Origin: Rickettsiales bacterium
GTDB lineage: Bacteria > Pseudomonadota > Alphaproteobacteria > TMED127
Direction: 5' to 3'
Length of the DNA: 6,516 bases
Assembly: GCA_002706585.1 (NCBI GenBank)
Contig: PALU01000017.1
Coordinates: 15,110 to 21,625 of the forward strand
Positions 1-5,606 of this stretch are shown piece after piece. A program made the translations under genes and the position numbers. The notes beneath the pieces are model-generated. The model made no database searches. It had not been told where the DNA came from and worked only from the letters and a program-made list of their open reading frames with translations. The number at the start of each line of letters is the position of its first letter. Within the stretch, counting starts at the first letter, position 1.

Positions 1-351
1 TAACCTTTGTCCTTTTCCAGTTATAATAAGTACTAATTTAAAATCCTTTTCATAACACGATTTTATAAAGTCATTAACTTTATCTTCGGACTCTATTAAG
101 GAAAAGCCATGTAGGTCTAACGTTCTTTCTATTTTAATTTTTCCTTTATAAATTTTTTTTTGAAGGTTCTTTTCAAGATCATAATTTTTTAAATCCTCAT
201 TAAAAAGTTCGTCATTCTGTGTGATGTTTTTTAAATTATCACTAAGTTTTTCTTTTTCTTCGTAGGATTTAATCCGAAAACTTTTTTTAATTTTATGACT
301 TTTTTTTAAAGGATTAACCCCTTTTAAAAAATCGTTCCATTCTTCATTCAT
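1..351 (-). CDS. Smr-domain protein (3' end cut off by the window)
   Basis: The first 117 residues of a small Smr-domain protein are present; the frame runs off the left edge without a stop. The ATG at 349-351 lies inside the end of mltA, with an 8-nt overlap (ATGAATGA), which suggests translational coupling. Residues 1-70 are a lysine- and glutamate-rich, probably flexible leader. The Smr signature follows: LDLHG at residues 78-82 and ITGKG at 110-114, the two hallmark motifs of the family. Smr domains are related to the C-terminal part of MutS2 and are known or suspected nucleases acting on DNA or RNA (established for the family). Stand-alone Smr proteins like this are common beside mltA in Alphaproteobacteria. 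The substrate of this one is unknown. Only a short C-terminal part of the domain should be missing. Confidence 0.88.
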   Translation of the reverse strand, partial: MNEEWNDFLKGVNPLKKSHKIKKSFRIKSYEEKEKLSDNLKNITQNDELFNEDLKNYDLEKNLQKKIYKGKIKIERTLDLHGFSLIESEDKVNDFIKSCYEKDFKLVLIITGKGQRL

Positions 352-1375
352 GATTTTTAATATATGGGATCAATGCAAATAAATATATTTTTTTTTTTAA
401 GTTACCTGCAATTTTTTCTGAACTTTTATTAGACCCTAAAAATAGATCAACTCTGTTTGGACCTTTAATTGCATTTCCGGTATCCACACCTAAAACTGGA
501 AGTACAGTTTGGTCTTCTTTGATGTTTAATAAAAAAGGGATACCAAGTGGGTAAAAGCTTTTATCTATTGCTATTGAAACATTGGGTTCCAATATTGTTC
601 CAAGTGCTCCTTTAGCAGTGGCTTTAACCGTTTTTCTGTCAATCTTAAAAAAGATATATCTCTTATTATAATTTAGTACATTATTTAATTCTTTTGGATT
701 ATTTATTAACCAATCTTTAATTGTAAATAGTGAAACCTCCTTTTTTTTTAGCCAGTTTTTTTTAATCATTAATTTTCCAATTGATGAATACTCTAAATTA
801 TTATTTCCATCATAGACCAGCATTATTTCCTGATTATTAGGCAAGACACCAATTCCAGAACCTTGTATTTGCAAAAAAAATAAATTAACAACATTATCAG
901 TCCATATTAACACATCGTCAGGCTTATATTTTTTTTGAATTTCTTTTCTAGGAATATTTTTAAATTTTGGGTTATATTTCAGTATCGGTATATTAAAAAT
1001 CTTATTTCTTTCATAAGAAACATTTATTGTTGGAAGGTAATAACCTGTGAGAAGCCCCTCCTTTTTACTTACCTGAGTATAACGAAAATTTTTCTTTAAG
1101 AAATTTTTTTGCTGATTGCTTGACAATTCTTTTAATGATTTTTTACAAACATTAGTCCAGTCCTCAATTGAGCCGAAGAAAGGATATGATGAGTGATTTT
1201 GAATTTTACTATAAAGAACATTAGCCTTACATAATTCCTGAAATTTCTTAAAAAAAGTTTTTAGGTATGTTTCATCGAAATTTCTAAATTGATCTATATT
1301 TTTATAAGGCTCAGATTTTAACGGGGTAAAAAAAAAGACTATAACAAGAAAAAATTTAAGAAAAAATTTAAACTT
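344..1375 (-). CDS. mltA: MltA, membrane-bound lytic murein transglycosylase A; start codon apparently lost
   Basis: MltA cleaves the MurNAc-GlcNAc bond of peptidoglycan in the periplasm, forming 1,6-anhydro-muropeptides. Counting from the AAG codon at 1373-1375, the product is 343 residues (E. coli MltA is about 365). Residues 2-20 are a phenylalanine-rich hydrophobic signal segment after a few lysines, with no lipobox Cys, so it is probably not a lipoprotein. Family motifs follow: LLTGYYLP near 108-115, LQIQGSG near 168-174, AKGALGTILEP near 254-264, and VDTGNAIKGPNRVDLF near 297-312. D298 and D310 are the conserved aspartates of the 3D domain, one of them the expected catalytic acid. No ATG, GTG or TTG occurs in frame before a TTG at 1124-1126, and starting there would remove the signal peptide and N-terminal domain. 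AGGAG at 1380-1384 points to a start at about 1373-1375. The gene lies directly after the tim44-like gene and overlaps the Smr gene. Confidence 0.85.
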   Translation of the reverse strand, partial: KFKFFLKFFLVIVFFFTPLKSEPYKNIDQFRNFDETYLKTFFKKFQELCKANVLYSKIQNHSSYPFFGSIEDWTNVCKKSLKELSSNQQKNFLKKNFRYTQVSKKEGLLTGYYLPTINVSYERNKIFNIPILKYNPKFKNIPRKEIQKKYKPDDVLIWTDNVVNLFFLQIQGSGIGVLPNNQEIMLVYDGNNNLEYSSIGKLMIKKNWLKKKEVSLFTIKDWLINNPKELNNVLNYNKRYIFFKIDRKTVKATAKGALGTILEPNVSIAIDKSFYPLGIPFLLNIKEDQTVLPVLGVDTGNAIKGPNRVDLFLGSNKSSEKIAGNLKKKIYLFALIPYIKNHE

Positions 1376-2060
1376 AGTTCTCCTGAATTTCTTCTAGAGT
1401 CCAGTTAGGATCCTTGTTTGTAATCTTTTTAGAGAAGGTCCAAAATTCTGTTATAGACAGTATTTGGTTGCTGTCTCCTTCAACTATATCACCTTTGGAG
1501 TCCCTAGTAATTTGAATTTGCTCAGTAATAAATTTAAGTGTTATTTTAATGAGGTTTTTGCTATTGATCTCTGCTTTTGTAATTTCAGGTTTTTCTATAC
1601 CAATCAAAGTAATATCCAATGAGTGCTTTTTTTTTTTCCTATTTTTTATTTCTGTAGAAAAAATATCAAGCATGTCTTTTGAGACCAATTTTTTTAATGA
1701 ATCGATTTTATCCTGTGAGTAAGATTTAATTATATATTCAAAAGCTTTTTTTGCTCCTTCAATAAAAATTTCTATTGTAAAATCATTATTATACTGACAA
1801 ATCCTTTTTAATACATCGTTAATCTTTGGGTTTGAATGTAATTTCTTGTTAAGATCTTTTTTACGAAGTGTACTTGATTTATTTTCACTTGTTTCATCAG
1901 GAATTGATTCCTTAAATGAAGAGGTCCTGTCAACTGAATATTTTTTAACTATATCACTCTCGTTACCTGTTTTCTTGCCTAAGGTATTTCTGAGTCTGTT
2001 AATAATGAATACTGCTATCATCGCAAGTATCAATATGTCAAAAAACGGTATGTTATTCAT
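1374..2060 (-). CDS. Tim44-like (TimA) inner-membrane protein
   Basis: This 228-residue protein belongs to the bacterial Tim44-like family, the relatives of the mitochondrial import motor subunit Tim44 (known as TimA in Alphaproteobacteria). Residues 5-21 form a single N-terminal transmembrane segment. A polar low-complexity linker rich in Lys, Ser and Asn covers about 28-85. The Tim44 domain occupies about 88-225, with recognisable motifs: FIEGAKKAFEYIIKSY (99-114), the SLKKLVSKDML stretch (121-131), IVEG (192-195), ITEFWTFSKK (203-212) and DPNWTLEEI (217-225). The ATG at 2058-2060 puts the membrane segment at the very N-terminus, as is usual. The domain should face the cytoplasm or periplasm depending on topology, which I cannot tell. 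The bacterial role is not firmly known; membrane protein assembly is suspected. It heads the tim44-mltA-smr operon and is divergent from secB. Confidence 0.9.
   Translation of the reverse strand: MNNIPFFDILILAMIAVFIINRLRNTLGKKTGNESDIVKKYSVDRTSSFKESIPDETSENKSSTLRKKDLNKKLHSNPKINDVLKRICQYNNDFTIEIFIEGAKKAFEYIIKSYSQDKIDSLKKLVSKDMLDIFSTEIKNRKKKKHSLDITLIGIEKPEITKAEINSKNLIKITLKFITEQIQITRDSKGDIVEGDSNQILSITEFWTFSKKITNKDPNWTLEEIQEN
1379..1384 (-). promoter_or_regulatory. Ribosome binding site of mltA
   Basis: On the minus strand the sequence AGGAGA lies within the last codons of the tim44-like gene, about five bases before its TAA stop. It is the strongest Shine-Dalgarno match in the window, where most genes have none. 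It places translation initiation of mltA right at the tim44-like stop codon, although the codon found there is AAG, not ATG. Confidence 0.6.
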
Positions 2061-2097
2061 AATTAATAAATCTGCAAATATTCAGTTTGTATAAAAT

Positions 2098-2127
2098 TTG
2101 TAGTAATCTATTTGCATGTCATATATT
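2098..2127 (+). promoter_or_regulatory. Candidate secB promoter
   Basis: TTGTAG (2098-2103) and TATATT (2122-2127) are separated by 18 bp and point toward secB, giving a predicted 5' leader of about 25 nt. The 98-bp gap between the divergent tim44-like and secB starts is nearly all A/T, so such matches arise by chance. A perfect TATAAT on the opposite strand (2125-2130) could serve the tim44-like gene but has no well-spaced -35 partner. Confidence 0.3.
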
Positions 2128-2158
2128 ATATTGTGTTTATATAAATAAAGATACAAAT

Positions 2159-2614
2159 ATGGTAAATAAAAAAAATAATTCTACCCCTCAAGGTGTTAAA
2201 TTTTTAATTAATGCGCAATATCTTAAAGATATTTCCATTGAAAACCCCAAGGCACCAGAATCTTTAAGAAAATTTGGTGGTAACCCTAAAATTCAAATTG
2301 ATGTAGATGTTAAATCTAAGCCACTAAAATCTCACGGTGATAATATTTATGAAGTTGAATTATTAATTAAAGCAGAAACAACAGTAGAGAATGAATCACT
2401 ATTTATCACAGAAGCAACTTATTGTGGAGTTTTTACTGTTGAAAATGCTGAGGGTGAATTATTAGACAAGATATTAATGATAGAATGTCCCAAGTTTTTG
2501 TTTCCTTTTTTAAGGTCTGTATTGGCTTCATGTACAAGAGAAGGAGGGTTTCCTCCTTTAATGATTGCACCAGTAGATTTTGCTACTATGTATGAAAAGA
2601 AAAAATCAAAATAG
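2159..2614 (+). CDS. secB: SecB, protein-export chaperone
   Basis: SecB binds unfolded precursor proteins in the cytosol and delivers them to SecA at the SecYEG translocon; it works as a homotetramer. The product is 151 residues (E. coli about 155). Family motifs appear in order: INAQYLKDISIENPKAP at 17-33, the YEVELLIKAET strand at 64-74, ITEATYCGVF at 83-92, and the C-terminal PKFLFPFLRSVLASCTREGGFPPLMIAPVDF at 111-141. The lysine-rich tail ends four residues after the conserved Met-Tyr. I chose ATG at 2159 because the frame upstream encodes nothing SecB-like. No strong Shine-Dalgarno is present, only AAAG about 8 nt upstream. Its neighbour across the divergent gap is the tim44-like gene, a common alphaproteobacterial arrangement. 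The usual following gene, dnaQ, is absent; an unrelated convergent gene lies there instead. Confidence 0.96.
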   Translation: MVNKKNNSTPQGVKFLINAQYLKDISIENPKAPESLRKFGGNPKIQIDVDVKSKPLKSHGDNIYEVELLIKAETTVENESLFITEATYCGVFTVENAEGELLDKILMIECPKFLFPFLRSVLASCTREGGFPPLMIAPVDFATMYEKKKSK

Positions 2615-2644
2615 AAATACTACAACTTGATTTTTTTTTTTTTT
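2600..2644. terminator. Candidate bidirectional terminator between secB and the coiled-coil gene
   Basis: AAAAAATCAA (2600-2609) is the exact reverse complement of TTGATTTTTT (2627-2636), with a 17-nt loop spanning both stop codons. On the plus strand the right arm runs into 14 consecutive T (2631-2644). On the minus strand the left arm continues into TTTTTTCTTTTC. The stem has only two G-C pairs, so it is weak, but its place between two convergent genes five bases apart fits a shared terminator. Confidence 0.35.
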
Positions 2645-3282
2645 GTATTTACTAAATTAAGATTGTCCTTGAGAAAATCATTTTTAATCTCGTCTAATGT
2701 CATCCCATCTTTCCAATTAGTACTAGCATTTTTTAAATTGTTTTTATCAGCTAAGATTTTTCTTTTTTGTTTTTTTGATTCACTGTTTTTTTCGGTGTTA
2801 TCATCAATCTCATTAAAAATTCTTTTTAACGATTTTTTATCTTTTTCTTCATATGTTTTTTTATGAACTTCTAGCTCATCCTTATAGTTTCTAATTTCGT
2901 CTCTAAGCCTCTGGTTCTCTGCATTAAGCCTTTCAAAACGATCTTGGATAATCTGTAAATTATCCTCGCTTATAATCTCAATTTTTTTTGAAAATTTTTT
3001 AAATGAAAAATCTAAACTTTCTAAAATTAAATCTTTTATAAGTATAAGATCTTCTTCTGAATATTTATAATGGCTTTTATCCCCTAATTTTCCAAAACTT
3101 TTTATAGAATCTAAGATTTTATTAAGTCTTTTTCTTGATAGAACATTAAAATTACAAATTTTAAAACTTTCTTTTTCTTGATTTGTCCATCCTTTTCTTG
3201 GTTTATATCTAAATTCTTTTAAAGTTTTAACAGCATCAAAGTATGAAATATTTCTTAATGATGATTTCCTCACTTTTTTCAT
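2620..3282 (-). CDS. Lysine-rich coiled-coil protein of unknown function
   Basis: I do not recognise this 220-residue protein. It has no signal peptide or membrane segment, so it should be cytosolic. The N-terminal third (1-100) is basic, with predicted helices; RKRLNKILDSIKSF (50-63) followed by YKYSEEDLILIKDLI (72-86) faintly recalls a DNA-binding wing and helix of the MerR type, but this is only a resemblance. Residues 109-144 form a regular heptad coiled coil with core positions L109, I112, F116, L119, N123, L126, I130, Y133, L137, H140 and Y144. The buried Asn is typical of parallel dimers. The C-terminal third (150-220) is polar and very rich in Lys and Asn, ending in four Lys encoded by a run of 14 A. 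The ATG at 3280-3282 is the natural start. It faces secB tail to tail, five bases apart. A nucleic-acid-binding role is a guess from charge alone. Confidence 0.7.
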   Translation of the reverse strand: MKKVRKSSLRNISYFDAVKTLKEFRYKPRKGWTNQEKESFKICNFNVLSRKRLNKILDSIKSFGKLGDKSHYKYSEEDLILIKDLILESLDFSFKKFSKKIEIISEDNLQIIQDRFERLNAENQRLRDEIRNYKDELEVHKKTYEEKDKKSLKRIFNEIDDNTEKNSESKKQKRKILADKNNLKNASTNWKDGMTLDEIKNDFLKDNLNLVNTKKKKIKL

Positions 3283-3337
3283 CTTTTTTAATACCCCTGA
3301 GAATGTTTTTAATTAAATTTTTATTTTTTTGTGCAAT

Positions 3338-3366
3338 TTGTATTGTAAAGATATAAATACTATAAT
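3338..3366 (+). promoter_or_regulatory. Candidate promoter in the 215-bp gap before the DUF2784 gene
   Basis: TTGTAT (3338-3343), a 17-bp spacer and a perfect TATAAT (3361-3366) form the best sigma-70-like match in this gap, reading rightward. Transcription would begin near 3373, leaving a leader of about 125 nt before the DUF2784 gene. Nothing else definite is seen between 3283 and 3497; no hairpin or riboswitch-like structure stands out. High A/T content makes chance matches likely. Confidence 0.4.
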
Positions 3367-3497
3367 TATTTATATAAATACAAGAAAAAAGAATAATTAT
3401 TATGTAAATGCAATAAAATTCTTTTAGAAAAACTTTAAACCAAAATATTTTTTGTAAGAAAATTATATCATGACCTTAGAACTACTGAAAAAATTTG

Positions 3498-3860
3498 ATG
3501 TTTGATTTAGCTGCAAATTTAGTCTTTTGTATTCACATCCTTTTTATTTTATTTGTCACATTTGGAAGTTTTTTGATGTTAAAAATAAAAACTGTTATTT
3601 TTTTTCATCTACCAGCAGTGTGCTGGGCTTTATATGCGGTTCTTACAAGAACAGTCTGCCCTCTAACATATCTTGAAAGATGGTTGTTAATTCAAGCTAA
3701 CAGAAACGAATTTTCTTCTAGCTTTCTTAATCATTATTTAGTTCCTATTGTATATCCAAAAGAAATTTCACATGAGCAACTAATGATTTTAGTGTTTTTT
3801 TTTATTTTAATAAATTTTGCTTTGTATTTTTTAGTTGCCAGGAAACATTTCTTCAAGTAA
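3498..3860 (+). CDS. DUF2784 family small membrane protein
   Basis: This 120-residue integral membrane protein matches the DUF2784 family in motif content and length. Three hydrophobic segments are visible at about 5-29, 33-51 and 95-114. The family pattern is clear: a His in the first helix (CIHILFILFV, 11-20), FHLPAVCWAL (36-45), the diagnostic CPLTYLERWL (54-63), and NHYLVPIVYP (78-87) before the last helix. The conserved CPLT-LE stretch lies just after helix 2. No biochemical function is established for the family. The ATG at 3498 is preferred over the TTG immediately before it; no clear Shine-Dalgarno is present. The gene stands alone on its strand, divergent from the coiled-coil gene and convergent (4-bp gap) with the cyclic-nucleotide-binding gene, so its neighbours give no hint of role. 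Confidence 0.88.
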   Translation: MFDLAANLVFCIHILFILFVTFGSFLMLKIKTVIFFHLPAVCWALYAVLTRTVCPLTYLERWLLIQANRNEFSSSFLNHYLVPIVYPKEISHEQLMILVFFFILINFALYFLVARKHFFK

Positions 3861-3864
3861 CTAA

Positions 3865-4230
3865 TTAACCATCAAAAAGGTTTTTTAAATTTGTTTTTTT
3901 TGTAGAATTTAGATTAGTTAGCCTAAGGTATGTTGATCTTAAAATAGCTTTAATAAGAACAGATGATTTCGAAAATTCCTCTATAAGATTCTCTCTTGGT
4001 ATTTTGATAGCAACACAATCTTTTGAAGCCTTAGCTGTAACTGTTCTATTTGTTCCAAGCAAAACTGATTGTTCACCAAAAACCTCGCCTTCATTAATGT
4101 AACCCACGGTTATGTTACTCTCCGATTGAATCTCAACTTCACCCTCTTTTAGTAAGTATCCAAAATCCGATTGATCATCGAAATTATAAATGACTTGATC
4201 TTTTTTCCAAACTACAGTTTCTGACCCCAT
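3865..4230 (-). CDS. Stand-alone cyclic-nucleotide-binding (Crp-type) domain protein
   Basis: The 121-residue product is a single cNMP-binding beta-roll with no DNA-binding helix-turn-helix, kinase or channel part. The fold is traceable: VIYNFDDQSDFGYLLKEGEVEI (13-34) is the opening strand, glycine turn and strand set. GEVFGEQSVLLGTNRTVTAKA (48-68) corresponds to the phosphate-binding cassette, with F51-G52-E53 and R62-T63 at the places that contact the cyclic phosphate in Crp and PKA. Helix C lies at about 82-105. A basic tail of about 15 residues ends the protein. The retained Glu and Arg suggest that ligand binding is possible, but the ligand (cAMP, cGMP or none) cannot be read from sequence. 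The start is ATG at 4228-4230, 49 nt downstream of tRNA-Gly on the same strand, so read-through co-transcription is possible. The partner or output module is unknown. Confidence 0.88.
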   Translation of the reverse strand: MGSETVVWKKDQVIYNFDDQSDFGYLLKEGEVEIQSESNITVGYINEGEVFGEQSVLLGTNRTVTAKASKDCVAIKIPRENLIEEFSKSSVLIKAILRSTYLRLTNLNSTKKTNLKNLFDG

Positions 4231-4279
4231 AATTTATTATTACACAATAAAATTTAAAAATTAAATTAAATTTACTTTA

Positions 4280-4354
4280 TGGAGCGGGAAACGAGATTCG
4301 AACTCGCGACCCTCACGTTGGCAACGTGATGCTCTACCACTGAGCTATTCCCGC
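4280..4354 (-). tRNA. tRNA-Gly (anticodon GCC)
   Basis: A complete 75-nt cloverleaf can be drawn. The acceptor stem pairs GCGGGAA with TTCCCGC, the D arm is GCTC-AGTGGTA-GAGC, and the anticodon stem is TCACG/CGTGA with loop TTGCCAA, giving anticodon GCC. The variable loop is GGGTC, and the T arm is GCGAG-TTCGAAT-CTCGT with one G-T pair. Discriminator T and an encoded CCA (4280-4282) follow. It reads GGC and GGT codons. It sits between the cyclic-nucleotide-binding gene and the divergent LonN operon. Confidence 0.98.
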
Positions 4355-4368
4355 GAAATGATAATATG

Positions 4369-4398
4369 TTAATATACTTAATAAATCATTTAATTCAA
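4369..4398 (-). promoter_or_regulatory. Candidate tRNA-Gly promoter
   Basis: On the minus strand TTGAAT (4393-4398) and TATTAA (4369-4374) are 18 bp apart. The -10 ends 14 bp before the mature tRNA 5' end, leaving a leader of about 7 nt, which is reasonable for a tRNA gene. The match is imperfect in an A/T-rich gap. Confidence 0.4.
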
Positions 4399-4412
4399 TA
4401 TCAAAGCATTTT

Positions 4413-4441
4413 TTGTAAATAATTAAAAAATTTCTTTTAAT
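4413..4441 (+). promoter_or_regulatory. Candidate promoter of the LonN-Trm112-DUF971 operon
   Basis: TTGTAA (4413-4418), a 17-bp spacer and TTTAAT (4436-4441) point toward the LonN gene. Transcription would start near 4448, just before GAAGGA (4451-4456), a Shine-Dalgarno-like sequence set rather far (13 nt) from the ATG at 4470. This and the tRNA promoter share the 115-bp divergent gap. Confidence 0.35.
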
Positions 4442-4469
4442 TACTATATTGAAGGACCATAATTAAATT

Positions 4470-5144
4470 ATGGTTTATAGTTTTGATAAAAATGTTTCGG
4501 ATCTACCTAAAACATTACCGATATTTCCCTTAAGTAATGTTTTATTGCTTCCAAGATCGAAACTACCTTTAAACTTGTTTGAAAATAGGTACCTGCATAT
4601 GTTCGATTATGCTCTATCAAATGGAAGAGCTATAGGTATGGTTCAACCTAAAACTGTCAAGGCCCTGAAAAATTCAGAAAGAAACCCTACTATATACAGT
4701 ATCGGATGTGCAGGTTACATAACTGCTTTCACAGAAACAAATGATAATAGATATGAAATTATCCTAAAGGGGATATGTCGTTTTCTGGTTAAAGATGAGC
4801 TTCCTTTATTAAATGGCTTTAGAAGAGCTAAAGTTGAATGGGAAAGTTACAAAAATGACCTTTCGCAGGTTAACTTTCAAAACTCTACTAACCGATTATC
4901 TTTTGAAGATATATTAAAAAAATATTTACAGAAAAAATCAATTAATGCTGACTGGGAAGCAATTGAAGCATCTAGTGATGAGGAACTAATTAATTCTATA
5001 TCTATGGGTTGCCCATTTGATATTAATGAAAAGCAAGCTTTATTAGAAGCGAAATCACTTGAAGATAGAATGGATGTTTTAATGTCACTTATGCAAATGA
5101 GTATGATTGAAAATAAATCTATAAGTACAGGTTCACTCTCATAA
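4470..5144 (+). CDS. LON N-terminal (substrate-binding) domain protein
   Basis: The 224-residue protein is the stand-alone form of the Lon protease N-terminal domain (LonN, PF02190 type); it has no ATPase or peptidase part. The signature near the N-terminus is LPIFPLSNVLLLPRSKLPLNLFENRYLHMFDYAL (16-49). It is followed by IGCAGYITAFTETNDNRYEIILKGICRF (78-105), the conserved beta-barrel core. A C-terminal helical region (about 144-213) ends the domain. Family members are thought to bind unfolded or specific proteins; no enzymatic role is known for the stand-alone type. It is the first gene of a rightward operon, only 3 nt before the Trm112-like gene. In other Alphaproteobacteria a thioredoxin-like gene often precedes it; here a tRNA gene does. 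Confidence 0.93.
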   Translation: MVYSFDKNVSDLPKTLPIFPLSNVLLLPRSKLPLNLFENRYLHMFDYALSNGRAIGMVQPKTVKALKNSERNPTIYSIGCAGYITAFTETNDNRYEIILKGICRFLVKDELPLLNGFRRAKVEWESYKNDLSQVNFQNSTNRLSFEDILKKYLQKKSINADWEAIEASSDEELINSISMGCPFDINEKQALLEAKSLEDRMDVLMSLMQMSMIENKSISTGSLS

Positions 5145-5147
5145 AGC

Positions 5148-5303
5148 GTGAAAAAATTTGATCCCAGACTTTTAGATTTAATAGTATGCCCAAAAACTGG
5201 AAAGAAACTTATTTATAAAAAAAACAAAAACATTTTATCAACAATTGATAATAAAAATGTTTATAAAGTAATAGATGGCGTTCCAATCCTTAAAACAGAT
5301 TAA
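5148..5303 (+). CDS. Trm112-family (UPF0434/YcaR-like) small protein
   Basis: A 51-residue reading frame with a GTG start sits in the gap between the LonN and DUF971 genes. It has the pattern of the Trm112/UPF0434 family: FDPRLLDLIVCPKTGKKLIY (4-23), then a short strand with LSTID, and the C-terminal signature YKVIDGVPILKTD (39-51), equivalent to the usual YPIRDGIPVML. C14-P15 is the conserved Cys-Pro. In eukaryotes and archaea Trm112 is a small activator of methyltransferases; in bacteria the partner is mostly unknown. The GTG is fixed by the family's N-terminus and lies 3 nt after the LonN stop; the TAA stop directly abuts the ATG of the DUF971 gene, so the three are surely co-translated from one transcript. 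It is slightly shorter than typical members (about 60). Confidence 0.9.
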   Translation: MKKFDPRLLDLIVCPKTGKKLIYKKNKNILSTIDNKNVYKVIDGVPILKTD

Positions 5304-5606
5304 ATGATCCCAAAAAATATAAAATTAAATGAGGCAAAAAATAACCTTCAAATTTCATATGACAATGGTAAATATCTGATCATTAATGCCTCATTTCTAA
5401 GAGCTTGCAGTCCGTCGGCAGAAAATAAACTGCATGCAAAAAACCCTAATCCAAAAAAATATTTAAATATAAAAATTAATAATATTGAGAAAATTGGAAA
5501 TTATGCAATTAAACTAAATTTTGACGACGGCCATGCAACTGGTATTTATAGCTGGCAATATCTTTATGATCTGGGTATTAAATTTCAAAATTATTCACAC
5601 CCATAG
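5304..5606 (+). CDS. DUF971 family protein (gamma-butyrobetaine hydroxylase N-terminal-like)
   Basis: This 100-residue protein belongs to the DUF971 / GBBH-like N-terminal family. The first half has the beta strands LQISYDNGKYLIINASFLRACSPSAEN (15-41), with the family's L/F-R-x-x-SPSAE motif at 32-40. The second half ends in FDDGHATGIYSWQYLYDLG (72-90), the strongest diagnostic motif. The domain occurs at the N-terminus of gamma-butyrobetaine hydroxylase, where it binds zinc through Cys and His, and alone in many bacteria, where a link to iron-sulphur protein maturation has been proposed but not settled. C35 and H75 are candidate metal ligands here. Its ATG follows the Trm112-like stop with no gap and there is no Shine-Dalgarno, so translation is likely coupled. 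Its last 29 nt overlap the end of the opposing UbiH-family gene. Confidence 0.92.
   Translation: MIPKNIKLNEAKNNLQISYDNGKYLIINASFLRACSPSAENKLHAKNPNPKKYLNIKINNIEKIGNYAIKLNFDDGHATGIYSWQYLYDLGIKFQNYSHP

Noticed and set aside
1846..2094. Plus-strand open frame of about 80 codons opposite the tim44-like gene
   Set aside because: It is antisense to a clear Tim44-family gene and has no family-like motif or ribosome site.
2087..2158. Upstream TTG extension of secB by 24 codons
   Set aside because: SecB homology begins at the ATG at 2159 and the length then matches the family; the extension overlaps the promoter region.
2627..2866. Plus-strand Phe- and Ser-rich frame opposite the coiled-coil gene
   Set aside because: It is the complement of Lys-rich codons and resembles a membrane protein only because of that composition.
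3470..3505. Possible 11-codon leader peptide (ATG at 3470) overlapping the DUF2784 start
   Set aside because: No Shine-Dalgarno, no regulatory residue run and no attenuator-like hairpin support it.
3867..3884. AACC/GGTT hairpin followed by T residues after the DUF2784 gene
   Set aside because: The stem is only 4 bp and lies in coding sequence of the convergent gene; too weak to call a terminator.
4280..4354. tRNA-Gly as an integration (att) site
   Set aside because: No second copy of the tRNA 3' end and no integrase gene is visible in the window.
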